Source of the DNA: HRBIN30 sp964534275
Lineage (GTDB): Bacteria > Desulfobacterota > Binatia > HRBIN30
Direction: 5' to 3'
DNA: 64,000 bases
Assembly (NCBI GenBank): GCA_964534275.1
Contig: CAZHQG010000015.1
Location: 1 to 64,000 of the forward strand
Part shown: positions 33,700 through 41,694 of the stretch, piece after piece
Layout: each line of letters opens with the position of its first letter
Numbering within the stretch: position 1 is the stretch's first letter
Program-made: the position numbers and the translations under genes
The notes under the pieces: model-generated
Seen by the model: the letters and a program-made list of their open reading frames with translations, nothing else
Told to the model about the DNA's origin: nothing
Databases searched by the model: none

Positions 33700-35061
33700 A
33701 TGCTACAGATTCCGCGGGTGGAAACGAGTCCGCCACCCCTGTTGTCTCTGGAAATCTACGCGCAGCGGCGGCGGCAGTTCATGGATCGTATCGGTCATGC
33801 TGCTGCCGCGTTGTTCGTCGCAGCGCCGGTTGCAGTGCGTTCCAACGACGTGGAATTTCCGTACCGGCCAGACAACGACCTGCTGTACCTCACGGGTTTC
33901 CCGGAACCTGAGGCAGCTTGTTTGCTGCTCCCCGGCCATCCAGAGCACGAGTACGTGTTGTTCGTGCGCCCATTCGATCGCGAACGGGAAGTTTGGGTGG
34001 GGCGCCATGCCGGAGTGGAAGGTGCTACCGCCCAGTTTGGTGCACAGCGAGCGTTTCCGATCCACCAAATCGATCAGGTTGTTGGCGAGCTCGTGAGTGG
34101 TCGAGACGAACTCTACTTTCGGTTCGGGCGTGACTGGGAGTTCAACCAGCGCGTTGTCGGTTGGATGAGGCAGTGGCAGCAACTGCGTCCTCGGAGCGGG
34201 CACGGTCCGGTCGTGCTGCGCGACCCTGCAGCAGTCCTGCACGAGATGCGCTTACGTAAGGCGCCAGAGGAGGTGCAACTCTTGGAGAGTGCGGCTCGCA
34301 TCGGGGCTGCAGGGCACTTACGTGCGATGGAGGAAGTTCGCGGTGGGATGTACGAGTTCGAAGTCGAAGCGCTTCTCGACAGTACGTTCCGGCGTCTTGG
34401 TGCGAGTGGGCCGGCTTATCCGTCGATCGTCGCTTCGGGGCCCAACGCAACGGTGCTGCATTACACCCACAACAACCGACTCCTGGCCGAGGGCGAGCTC
34501 ATTCTCATCGACGCCGGGGCGGAGTACGGTTTCTACTGTTCCGACATCACCCGCACGTTCCCCGTAGGGCGCGCCTTTTCTCCCGCGCAAAGAGCGCTGT
34601 ACGAGCTAGTGCTGGCGGCCCAAAAGGCGGCGATTGCGGAAGTCCGCCCCGGTGTCCCCTACGATCGACCGCATCGCCGAGCCATCGAGGTGTTAGTGGA
34701 TGGCTTGCTCGAACTGAAGCTTCTCCAAGGTGACCGGAAGGAGATTATCGAGCAAGAGCAATACCGGAAGTTCTATATGCACCGAACCAGTCACTGGCTC
34801 GGCATGGATGTTCATGATGTGGGTGCGTACAAGATCGATGAACAGTTTCGGAACTTGGAGCCGGGGTTTGTGCTTACCGTCGAGCCGGGCTTGTATGTGC
34901 GAGAGGACTGTGGCGATGTACCTGAGGAGTTCCGCGGGATCGGCATCCGGATCGAGGACGACGTCCTGGTGACCGAGAGAGGGCACGAAGTTCTCACTGC
35001 TGCGGTTCCAAAAGAAACCGAGGAAATCGAAGCAATCCGACGGAGTGCGGTGCCCAATTGA
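33700..35061 (+). CDS. pepP: Xaa-Pro aminopeptidase (M24B)
   Basis: 453 residues, the usual size of PepP, which removes N-terminal residues preceding proline. The N-terminal domain contains DVEFPYRPDNDLLYLTGFPE. The pita-bread catalytic domain has all five metal ligands: LIDAGAEYGFYCSDITRTFP (two Asp), HRTSHWLGMDVHDVG (His), VLTVEPGLYV (Glu) and GIGIRIEDDVLV (Glu). It is cytoplasmic, with no signal peptide. The ATG at 33700 lies 6 bases after the slipin stop, and no strong ribosome site is seen. Its stop overlaps the TTG start of the next gene. Confidence 0.93.
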   Translation: MLQIPRVETSPPPLLSLEIYAQRRRQFMDRIGHAAAALFVAAPVAVRSNDVEFPYRPDNDLLYLTGFPEPEAACLLLPGHPEHEYVLFVRPFDREREVWVGRHAGVEGATAQFGAQRAFPIHQIDQVVGELVSGRDELYFRFGRDWEFNQRVVGWMRQWQQLRPRSGHGPVVLRDPAAVLHEMRLRKAPEEVQLLESAARIGAAGHLRAMEEVRGGMYEFEVEALLDSTFRRLGASGPAYPSIVASGPNATVLHYTHNNRLLAEGELILIDAGAEYGFYCSDITRTFPVGRAFSPAQRALYELVLAAQKAAIAEVRPGVPYDRPHRRAIEVLVDGLLELKLLQGDRKEIIEQEQYRKFYMHRTSHWLGMDVHDVGAYKIDEQFRNLEPGFVLTVEPGLYVREDCGDVPEEFRGIGIRIEDDVLVTERGHEVLTAAVPKETEEIEAIRRSAVPN

Positions 35062-36152
35062 GGTCATGGGACATAGCCGTCGTCGGAGGCGGCATCGTCG
35101 GCAGCGCCATTGCGTACGAGCTTTGCGTAGCCGGGCTCCGTGTGGCGGTGTTCGATGACTCCCGCTGGCCCGGGAAGGCAAGTGTCGCGGCTAGCGGATT
35201 GCTGATTGCTGGCCAGGATGGACTGGAAACCACGCGTTCCGGACGAGCGATCGGAGAAAGCTTGCGCCTGTACCCAGACTGGGTCGCCCGTATCGAGCGA
35301 GCGGCGGGTGTGGCGGTGCATTACGTGCCGGGCTCGGTGCTTCGAGTTGCTGCGAACGAAGCTGAAGAGGCCCGGTTGCGAGCGGTCTGGAAGGAGGCAC
35401 AGGTGGCTCATGCGGAGTGCGACTGGATTGGTCCGGAGGAGCTCGCGCAAATCCTTGAGAGGCCGTCTACCTTCCGTGGGGCCATTCGGTTCCTGTCGGA
35501 AGCTACCGTGGCCGCCGAGAGGTTACTACGTGCCCTTCGGCAGGTTTGCATGGCCAATAGGGCTATGTGGGAAGACAGCGCCGTCCGTGAGATTCGGCAC
35601 GTCCGTGGAGGCTGGGAGCTCGTGACTTCCACGATGACCGTACGGGCAGCGGAGCTCGTGTTAGCTTGTGGGTACCGAACGGTGCAGTGGGCCGATCGGT
35701 TGGGATTTCCCTTGCTCCTCCATCCTGTGCGAGGCATGGCGTACCGGGTGCTGGATCCACGCGCAGGCTCGGCTGCGGTGGTGGCGGGCGCGATGCATGC
35801 GGTTTCCCAAGCCGAGGGTTTCGTGATTGTGGGCAGCACGGTGGAGCGAGGACAAGGCACGCCTAGGATTTCTGCGTCGACGTTTGCCCGTCTTCGGACG
35901 CGGAGCTTAGCTGCGTTTCCGTGGCTGCAGCACGAGCCGGTCGTGGAAGTGCGTTGCGGCATTCGCCCGGGAAGCCGCGTGGGTCGTCCCGTGGTCGCGC
36001 GTGTGCCGCAAGGTTCTGGATTGATCGTCGCTTGCGGGCACTATCGTTCCGGCTTTGCCTTGGCACCGTTGACAGCGCGTGTTGTCCGGGAGATTGTCTT
36101 TGGCACGTCGCGATCAGATGGGGCGCGCTGGTTCGCGTTTCCCAGTAGCTAA
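35058..36152 (+). CDS. FAD-dependent amine oxidase, glycine oxidase (ThiO)-like
   Basis: 364 residues of the DAO family. The FAD-binding loop DIAVVGGGIVGSAIAYEL begins at residue 5, which forces the start to the TTG at 35058 that overlaps the pepP stop (TTGA); no ATG or GTG exists before the first strand. Other marks are ASVAASGLLIAGQDG (flavin contact) and a C-terminal VEVRCGIRPGSRVGRPVVAR, then VACGHYRSGFALAP, which match ThiO. ThiO makes iminoacetate for the thiazole of thiamine. A rhodanese-ThiF and a ThiS/MoaD-like gene lie at 42779-44251, but thiG is not in the window, so the role is provisional. Confidence 0.8.
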   Translation: MRSWDIAVVGGGIVGSAIAYELCVAGLRVAVFDDSRWPGKASVAASGLLIAGQDGLETTRSGRAIGESLRLYPDWVARIERAAGVAVHYVPGSVLRVAANEAEEARLRAVWKEAQVAHAECDWIGPEELAQILERPSTFRGAIRFLSEATVAAERLLRALRQVCMANRAMWEDSAVREIRHVRGGWELVTSTMTVRAAELVLACGYRTVQWADRLGFPLLLHPVRGMAYRVLDPRAGSAAVVAGAMHAVSQAEGFVIVGSTVERGQGTPRISASTFARLRTRSLAAFPWLQHEPVVEVRCGIRPGSRVGRPVVARVPQGSGLIVACGHYRSGFALAPLTARVVREIVFGTSRSDGARWFAFPSS

Positions 36153-36187
36153 ACTGAGGACTTGCCAAATGCTCCAGAGGAGGTGGT

Positions 36188-36925
36188 ATGGCGGAAATTG
36201 TTCCGAGAACCGAAGAAATGACCTTTGTTCGCGAAGGCGAGACGCTGCGCGGTTTTGGCGCGTGGTTACCGAAGCACGATCGGATGCCTGCCGTGATCGT
36301 CGTCCACGATGTGCACGGGCTTTCGGACCACTATCGGGGCATTGCACGCCGGTTGGCGGATGAGGGTTTCTTCGCGTTTGCGGTGGACCTCTATTCCCGC
36401 GAGGGAGCACCTCGCCTTCGTTCCCCGGAAGAAGTGCAGGACTGGATCAAGAAACTGGATGATCGCCGTGTCTTAGGCGACATCGATGCGGCCGTGAGGT
36501 TTTTGCGCAGTCGCATCGAGGTCCGGGGAAGCTCGATTGGAATCATTGGTTTTTGCCTGGGTGGGCAGTACGCATTTCTGGCTGCGTGCTTAGGGTCGGG
36601 CCTTGCCGCCTGCGTTAGCTTTTATGGCATGCTGCGATGGCGCGAAAAGGCTCCCAACAAGGTAGAGGACCCCTTGGAAGTAGCGGACCGCCTGTCGTGC
36701 CCCTTCCTCGGACTTTATGGGGAGGAAGACCCGCTGATTCCTCGATCGGACATCAAAGAGTTGGAGGCGATTCTCAAACGGGAGGGAAAACAATTCAAAA
36801 TCAAAATCTACCGCAACGCGGGGCACGCCTTCTTTAACGACACCCGTCCGGACGCATATCGTCCCGAGGCAGCTCGGGATGCGTGGCGGCGGTGCGTGGA
36901 TTTCTTTCACGAGCACCTTGGGTGA
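36188..36925 (+). CDS. Dienelactone hydrolase-family protein
   Basis: 245 residues of the alpha/beta-hydrolase fold with the Cys-Asp-His triad of this family: IGIIGFCLGGQYAFLAA (Cys nucleophile near residue 123), YGEEDPLIPRSD (Asp) and YRNAGHAFFNDTRPD (His). The His segment with downstream RPD and AYRPEAARDAW is typical. These enzymes open dienelactone rings in chloroaromatic breakdown, but many act on other esters. AGAGGAGGTGG just before the ATG is a strong ribosome site. It is followed 9 bases later by lipB. Confidence 0.9.
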   Translation: MAEIVPRTEEMTFVREGETLRGFGAWLPKHDRMPAVIVVHDVHGLSDHYRGIARRLADEGFFAFAVDLYSREGAPRLRSPEEVQDWIKKLDDRRVLGDIDAAVRFLRSRIEVRGSSIGIIGFCLGGQYAFLAACLGSGLAACVSFYGMLRWREKAPNKVEDPLEVADRLSCPFLGLYGEEDPLIPRSDIKELEAILKREGKQFKIKIYRNAGHAFFNDTRPDAYRPEAARDAWRRCVDFFHEHLG

Positions 36926-36934
36926 AGACGGACC

Positions 36935-37702
36935 GTGACAGAAGCACGAGTGCCGAACAATCCGTCTGGCGAATATGCTGAAGGCGCCGAAGGTTCGAAG
37001 CGCGTGTGGATCAACGTGGACGCGGGTTGGCGCGGCGAGACTAAATCGACGGACAGTGTGGGTGGGCAGCTAGCCGTCTGGATGCTCGGGCGCGTGCCTT
37101 ACGAACACGCGCTGGCTTTGCAAGAGCAGCTCGTGGCTCGGAAGCTCAGCGGAGACGCGACGGATTACCTGCTCGTGCTAGAGCACGACCCCGTTTTCAC
37201 GCTCGGGCGGGGTGCGTCGGACAATGATTTGTGCGGTGCTGATCGCAAACTCGGTATTCCCGCATTCCGGGTCGGGCGAGGAGGAGGCGTAACGTACCAT
37301 GGTCCTGGCCAGCTCGTTGCCTACCCGATTGTACGACTACGGCGGCCGAGTGTGCGGGCCTATGTGGAGTTGTTGTTGGATGTTGTCGTGGAAGTGTGCG
37401 CACGGTTTGGCGTGCGCGCTTGGGCGGATCGAGAACAAATTGGAGTATGGACGGAGCGTGGGAAGATTGCCTCGGTCGGAGTTGGGATTCGCCGTTGGGT
37501 CGCTTTCCATGGGGTGGCGCTGAACGTGAGGAACTCGCTCGACCCATTCCAGCAGATCGTTGTATGTCGCACGCCAGGGCTGGCGGTGACGAGCTTGGCG
37601 CTGGAGTTACAGCGTGCTCCTGAGATAAGCGACGTGGTTCCTTGTTTTGTGGAGGTGTTTTCGGTGTACTGGCGCAAGTTTATGGAAGCGAGGCCAAAAT
37701 AA
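36935..37702 (+). CDS. lipB: Octanoyltransferase, lipoate biosynthesis
   Basis: 255 residues. LipB moves octanoate from ACP to lipoyl domains. Signature segments are VGRGGGVTYHGPGQLVAYPI, GKIASVGVGIRRWVAFHGVA (catalytic Lys) and IVVCRTPGLAVTSLALELQ (catalytic Cys). The reading begins with GTG at 36935 and carries about 48 residues before the usual LipB beginning (WMLGRVPYEHALALQEQL). An in-frame ATG at 37082 would give a normal-length protein, so the true start is uncertain. The stop directly abuts the lipA ATG. The two genes supply lipoyl cofactor for 2-oxoacid dehydrogenases or the glycine cleavage system. Confidence 0.93.
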   Translation: MTEARVPNNPSGEYAEGAEGSKRVWINVDAGWRGETKSTDSVGGQLAVWMLGRVPYEHALALQEQLVARKLSGDATDYLLVLEHDPVFTLGRGASDNDLCGADRKLGIPAFRVGRGGGVTYHGPGQLVAYPIVRLRRPSVRAYVELLLDVVVEVCARFGVRAWADREQIGVWTERGKIASVGVGIRRWVAFHGVALNVRNSLDPFQQIVVCRTPGLAVTSLALELQRAPEISDVVPCFVEVFSVYWRKFMEARPK

Positions 37703-38563
37703 ATGGAAGTGCGCCGTCGACATCCTCCGTGGCTCAAGGTTCGCGCACCTGTAGGCGACGAATTTTTTGCCACCAGGCGGACCGTAAAGGAATGGAAGCT
37801 GCACACCGTGTGCGAAGAAGCCCGCTGCCCGAACATCGGGGAGTGTTGGGCACACGGAACGGCCACGTTCATGCTGCTTGGTGATGTGTGCACCCGGAAT
37901 TGTGGGTTTTGTGCGGTGAAACATGGTCGCCCGCTGTCGGTTGACCCGGAGGAGCCGCGGCGGGTTGCTGGGGCGGTGTCGGCTCTCGGCTTGCGGCATG
38001 TAGTGATTACTTCTGTCGATCGTGACGACCTGCCCGATGGCGGCGCAAGCCAGTTTGCACGCACGGCGGAGGCGATCAAGGAAACGGTTCCCGGATGTTC
38101 CGTCGAAGTATTGATACCAGACTTCCAGGGAAACGAGGCGTCGTTACGGACGGTACTCGAAGCGCCGATCGACGTGCTGAACCACAACGTGGAAACAGTG
38201 CCGCGGTTGTACAAGCGCGTAAGACCCGGAGCGCGATACGAGCGGTCGTTAGAGCTGTTGGATCGAGCAAAGCGAATCCGCCCTGACGTTCGGACAAAAA
38301 CCGGGCTTATGCTTGGCCTCGGAGAGGAGCTAGCCGAGGTGCTTGGAGTCCTTCGCGACTTGGTGGCGATTCGGTGCGACATCCTCACGTTGGGGCAGTA
38401 CTTGCAGCCGACTGCACGTCATCTGCCAGTGGTGCGCTACGTGCCACCCGAGGAGTTTGCGGAATTGCGCAAGGAAGCCCTAGCTATGGGGTTTCGATAC
38501 GTCGAATCGGGCCCGTTGGTGCGCAGTTCGTACCACGCCTGGTTGCACGTCGCCAATACGTAA
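37703..38563 (+). CDS. lipA: Lipoyl synthase (radical SAM)
   Basis: 286 residues. LipA inserts two sulfurs into protein-bound octanoyl groups. Both iron-sulfur clusters are present: the auxiliary cluster CEEARCPNIGEC and the radical-SAM cluster CTRNCGFC. Also seen are HNVETVPRLYKRVRPGARYE and the C-terminal VESGPLVRSSYHAW with the conserved Ser ligand. The ATG at 37703 immediately follows the lipB TAA, so translation is coupled. The protein is complete and of normal length. Confidence 0.96.
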   Translation: MEVRRRHPPWLKVRAPVGDEFFATRRTVKEWKLHTVCEEARCPNIGECWAHGTATFMLLGDVCTRNCGFCAVKHGRPLSVDPEEPRRVAGAVSALGLRHVVITSVDRDDLPDGGASQFARTAEAIKETVPGCSVEVLIPDFQGNEASLRTVLEAPIDVLNHNVETVPRLYKRVRPGARYERSLELLDRAKRIRPDVRTKTGLMLGLGEELAEVLGVLRDLVAIRCDILTLGQYLQPTARHLPVVRYVPPEEFAELRKEALAMGFRYVESGPLVRSSYHAWLHVANT

Positions 38564-38647
38564 AGAAATCCGTGGTGGAAATGTGGACAGTCCGCGTAGT
38601 TTTTGCGAAGAACGGGCATCAACTTACGGTTCGGAGGGGACTGAGGC

Positions 38648-39256
38648 ATGATTGTGCTGTACGACTTCCCGGAATGTCCCTATGCGCAGAAAGTTCGCAT
38701 AGTCTTGGCGGAAAAGGAGCTGGAATTCGAAACGAAAGTGGTCGATCTTCGTAAGGGTGAGCAACGTGCGGCCGAGTTTTTGAAACTAAACCCGCTCGGG
38801 AAGGTGCCCGTATTAGTGGACGATGAAGCGGTCGTGTACGATTCCACGATTATCAACGAGTACCTCGACGAAGAGTACCCGAATCCTCCGTTGATGCCCG
38901 AGGATTCGTGGGGCCGAGCGAAGGTGCGCATGATGGAGGACATGGCTGACATGCTCTTTACGCCACGCGTGGAGCTTGTGCAGGCGGAACTACGTCGTCC
39001 CGAGGCGGAACGCGATCAGGAAAAAGTTCGGCGATTGCAGACAGAAATCCTTCACCTGTTGCGCCGATTGGAACAAACTCTCGGAAGTCGATCCTTCGTA
39101 GCGGGTGACTTCTTTTCGCTTGCGGACGCAGCCTTCGTGCCCGGTCTTCTGGCTCTGCCATCGCTGGGGATCGAACTCGACTCTAGCCTTCAGGCTGTCC
39201 AACGGTGGCTCCACGCCCTGCAAGGGCGACCGAGTGTGCGTGCCCTGGCTGGATAA
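38648..39256 (+). CDS. Glutathione S-transferase-like protein
   Basis: 202 residues with a thioredoxin-fold N-terminal domain (LYDFPECPYAQKVRIVLAEK, KLNPLGKVPVLVDDEAVVYD, STIINEYLDEEYP) and an all-helical C-terminal domain (SFVAGDFFSLADAAFVPGLL). The arrangement matches bacterial GSTs and SspA-like proteins. The CPYAQ segment could provide a redox-active Cys. Whether it uses glutathione is not known. A GGAGGGGACTGAGG stretch supports the ATG at 38648. It lies 84 bases downstream of lipA on the same strand. Confidence 0.85.
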   Translation: MIVLYDFPECPYAQKVRIVLAEKELEFETKVVDLRKGEQRAAEFLKLNPLGKVPVLVDDEAVVYDSTIINEYLDEEYPNPPLMPEDSWGRAKVRMMEDMADMLFTPRVELVQAELRRPEAERDQEKVRRLQTEILHLLRRLEQTLGSRSFVAGDFFSLADAAFVPGLLALPSLGIELDSSLQAVQRWLHALQGRPSVRALAG

Positions 39257-39270
39257 GCCAGTTTGCCCAA

Positions 39271-39315
39271 TTGACAGGTTGGCGCTCTGCCGGTAATTGT
39301 TATCGAGACAAATTC
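39271..39315 (+). promoter_or_regulatory. Rubrerythrin promoter with possible Fur/PerR-type operator
   Basis: A perfect -35 TTGACA (39271-39276) is followed after 17 bases by TAATTG. Overlapping the -10 and start region is an imperfect inverted repeat, AATTGT (39295-39300) and ACAAATT (39308-39314), with a 7-base centre. A Fur/PerR-type regulator is encoded two genes downstream in the same operon, so autoregulation through this site is plausible. Regulator binding is inferred. Confidence 0.55.
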
Positions 39316-39336
39316 CTAATAAGGAGGAGCGTAGGT

Positions 39337-39768
39337 ATGGCCAAGAGTTTGGCAGGCACGAAGACCCACGAGAATCTCAAAACCGCCTTTGCCGGAGAAT
39401 CGCAAGCAAACCGGCGATACCTGTACTTTGCGCGCCGGGCAGACATCGAGGGATATCCGGACATCGGTGGTCTCTTTCGCGATACGTCGGAGGCGGAAAC
39501 CGGGCACGCGTTCGGCCATCTGGATTTCTTGAAAGAAGTCGGAGATCCGGTGACGAACGTACCCATTGGAGACACCGAAAAGAACCTCAAGTCGGCAATC
39601 GAGGGTGAAACCTACGAATACACTCAAATGTATCCGGGATTCGCAAAGACCGCCCGGGAGGAAGGCTTTCCAGAAATTGCCGAGTGGTTCGAAACGTTAG
39701 CCCGGGCGGAGAAGTCGCACGCCGGCCGTTTTCAGAAAGGGCTCGATTCCCTGAAGGCAGCGTCCTGA
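39337..39768 (+). CDS. Rubrerythrin-family protein without rubredoxin domain
   Basis: 143 residues forming a four-helix diiron bundle: ENLKTAFAGESQANRRYLYF, FRDTSEAETGHAFGHLDFL (ExxH), IEGETYEYTQMYPGFAKTA and FETLARAEKSHAGRFQKGL (ExxH). The diiron ligands are intact, but the usual C-terminal rubredoxin domain is missing, so an external electron donor is needed. Such proteins reduce hydrogen peroxide. AAGGAGGAGC at 39321 strongly supports the ATG at 39337. It leads the operon with DUF3501, a Fur-family regulator and a cupredoxin-like lipoprotein, a setting suggesting peroxide or iron stress response. Confidence 0.93.
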   Translation: MAKSLAGTKTHENLKTAFAGESQANRRYLYFARRADIEGYPDIGGLFRDTSEAETGHAFGHLDFLKEVGDPVTNVPIGDTEKNLKSAIEGETYEYTQMYPGFAKTAREEGFPEIAEWFETLARAEKSHAGRFQKGLDSLKAAS

Positions 39769-39791
39769 GCCGGGTCGTAGGAAAAATTGCG

Positions 39792-39841
39792 CTGGCCGGT
39801 GTGCGCGAAAAAACTGGTCGCACACCGGCCAGTTTGTTGTT
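39792..39841 (+). terminator. Intercistronic intrinsic terminator
   Basis: A perfect 14-bp stem, CTGGCCGGTGTGCG (39792-39805) with CGCACACCGGCCAG (39819-39832), is followed by TTTGTTGTT. It lies between rubrerythrin and DUF3501. Partial read-through would give high rubrerythrin and lower expression of the genes behind it. Confidence 0.85.
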
Positions 39842-39867
39842 CAAGGTTCAAGAAACAGCAAAGAACC

Positions 39868-40449
39868 ATGCCCGTTGTTCCGGTCACTCTTGACGAAATC
39901 GTCGGGCTTGCACGGTACGAAGACATTCGCTCCGAAGTGCGGGCCCGCATCATCGAACTCAAAAAGCGTCGCCGGGTTTCCGTGGGCGACCGGGTGAGCT
40001 TCGTCTTCGAGAACCACGATACCGTGTGGTTTCAGATCCAGGAGATGCTTCGCGCAGAGCACATCGTGGACTTGGATCGTGTGCGCGAGGAGATCGCCGT
40101 GTACAACGCCCTCTTGCCAGGACCGAATGAATTGAGCGCCACGATGTTTTTGGAGATTACGGAGTTGGAGCGGGTGCGCGAGGAACTCCTCCGGTTCATG
40201 GGAATCGACGAATGTGTACGGCTCGAAGTCGGTAGCCTGCAGTTAAAGGGCTTGTTCGAACCCGGTCGGGCAAAGGAAGACAAACTCAGTGCAGTGCAAT
40301 ACGTGCGCTTTGCCTGCCCATCGGAAACGGCAAAGCTGTTGCAAGACCCTTCCGTACCTGCGCGCCTCGTGATCGAACACCCGAACTATCGTGAATCGGC
40401 GGAACTCCCGGTGGAGGTGCGGGAGTCGCTAGCGCAAGATCTGCTGTGA
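39868..40449 (+). CDS. DUF3501-family protein
   Basis: 193 residues, soluble, matching the DUF3501 pattern: LDEIVGLARYEDIRSEVRAR at the start, RVSFVFENHDTVWFQIQEML (about residue 50), then EIAVYNALLPGPNELSATMF and RFACPSETAKLL. The biochemical function is unknown. Members commonly sit beside rubrerythrin and Fur-type genes, as here, suggesting a part in peroxide or metal stress. The ATG at 39868 was chosen because upstream in-frame codons read through the terminator. Its TGA overlaps the GTG start of the fur gene. Confidence 0.85.
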   Translation: MPVVPVTLDEIVGLARYEDIRSEVRARIIELKKRRRVSVGDRVSFVFENHDTVWFQIQEMLRAEHIVDLDRVREEIAVYNALLPGPNELSATMFLEITELERVREELLRFMGIDECVRLEVGSLQLKGLFEPGRAKEDKLSAVQYVRFACPSETAKLLQDPSVPARLVIEHPNYRESAELPVEVRESLAQDLL

Positions 40450-40883
40450 AGATCACGTCCAGTCAACGGCATACTCGGCAACTGCAGGTTGTGTGGGAAG
40501 CTGTTGCCGAAATTAGAGACCACCCTACAGCCGAGCAGGTGTTCGCGCGTGCCCGGAGGCGGTTGCGATCCATCAGCCGTGGAACGGTGTACCGCAATTT
40601 AGAAAAGCTGGCAGACCAGGGGCGGTTGCTGCAATTGCGGATGCCAGACGGGATTTTACGGTTCGACGCCACGGTCGAAGCGCACGATCATTTTATTTGC
40701 GAACGCTGTGGTCGCATTATGGATGTGCCCCTTGTCGAAACGCCGACTGCGAAAACGTTGGAGAGCGAGGGATTTCGTGTGACCCGCCGGCTGGTTACGT
40801 GGTTAGGGTACTGCCCTACGTGCCAGACGAACAACACCGGTACCAGATGGAGGAAGAAGTGGCGAGCGAGCGCCGGTGTGTGA
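40446..40883 (+). CDS. Fur/PerR-family metal-dependent repressor
   Basis: 145 residues. The winged-helix domain has HPTAEQVFARARRRLRSISR and GTVYRNLEKLADQGRLLQLR. The dimerisation domain has DATVEAHDHFICERCGRIMD with regulatory-metal His residues. Two CxxC pairs (CERC and CPTC) form the structural zinc site typical of PerR/Fur. The start is GTG at 40446, overlapping the DUF3501 stop (GTGA). Peroxide sensing (PerR) is favoured by the linked rubrerythrin, but iron sensing cannot be excluded. It probably controls its own operon through the inverted repeat near 39295-39314. Confidence 0.92.
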   Translation: MKITSSQRHTRQLQVVWEAVAEIRDHPTAEQVFARARRRLRSISRGTVYRNLEKLADQGRLLQLRMPDGILRFDATVEAHDHFICERCGRIMDVPLVETPTAKTLESEGFRVTRRLVTWLGYCPTCQTNNTGTRWRKKWRASAGV

Positions 40884-40891
40884 GGGAAAGC

Positions 40892-41662
40892 ATGTCGTCT
40901 TTAGTACCTCGGCGTCTTTCGAGATTCGGGTTTGTCCTGTTCCTCTGCATCCTTTCTGGATGCAGCCGCGACCAAGAAGCTGCTTCTAGGGAGACAGTAG
41001 CGACGCCTGTGATCGACCCGCAGACGGCGGGTTATTTCAACGTATCGGTACAATTTTCGGGAACGCCCCCGGAACCAAAGGCGATCGTGATGCGAAGTGC
41101 CCCGCAGTGCGCAAAGCTGCACGAGGAGCCAGTTTACGATCGCGCCGTCGTCGTGCAAAACGGCCGGCTTGCAAACGCAGTGGTTTGGGTGGAAGCGGGT
41201 CTAGAAGGCCTCTCCTTCCCGCCTCGAAAAGAACCGATGGTCATCGACCAAAAAGGCTGCCTTTATACTCCGAGGGTTGCCGTTGTTACGGTTGGGCAGC
41301 CAGTCGAGTTTCGGAACAGCGACCCCGAGCCTCACAACGTTCACATCAAAGCCAAGGCAAATCGTGGGGCGAATTTCATGCTGAACCGAACGGGAACCTC
41401 CAGAAGTGTGACCTTCACTGTGCCCGAAGTGGCAGTTACCGTTGGTTGTGACGTACACCCCTGGATGGTCGCCCATGTGGTTGTCTTACCTCACCCGTTT
41501 GGCGCGGTAACGAACGGTGCCGGGAGTGCACGAATTGGACCTTTGCCGCCAGGGGAATACACTGTTGCTGTTTGGCACGAGGTCTTTGGGAAACGCGAGC
41601 AACGCGTTCGGCTGGAGCCGCGCGCGGAAGCGTCCGTCGAGTTCCACTTCGGCGACGGCTGA
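40892..41662 (+). CDS. Cupredoxin-like lipoprotein
   Basis: 256 residues. The signal FVLFLCILSGC ends in a lipobox Cys, so the protein is lipid-anchored outside the cytoplasm. The middle is a cupredoxin-like beta sandwich with possible copper ligands in RNSDPEPHNVHIKAKANRG (His) and TVGCDVHPWMVAHVVVLP (Cys, His, Met). The C-terminal part (GPLPPGEYTVAVWHEVFGKR) resembles a carboxypeptidase-regulatory-like domain. It lies 8 bases after the Fur gene and belongs to that operon. Electron transfer or copper handling in the periplasm is inferred; it could donate electrons in stress defence. Confidence 0.8.
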   Translation: MSSLVPRRLSRFGFVLFLCILSGCSRDQEAASRETVATPVIDPQTAGYFNVSVQFSGTPPEPKAIVMRSAPQCAKLHEEPVYDRAVVVQNGRLANAVVWVEAGLEGLSFPPRKEPMVIDQKGCLYTPRVAVVTVGQPVEFRNSDPEPHNVHIKAKANRGANFMLNRTGTSRSVTFTVPEVAVTVGCDVHPWMVAHVVVLPHPFGAVTNGAGSARIGPLPPGEYTVAVWHEVFGKREQRVRLEPRAEASVEFHFGDG

Positions 41663-41694
41663 CTTCGGACGAAGCCAAACGAGAACGGTTAAGG

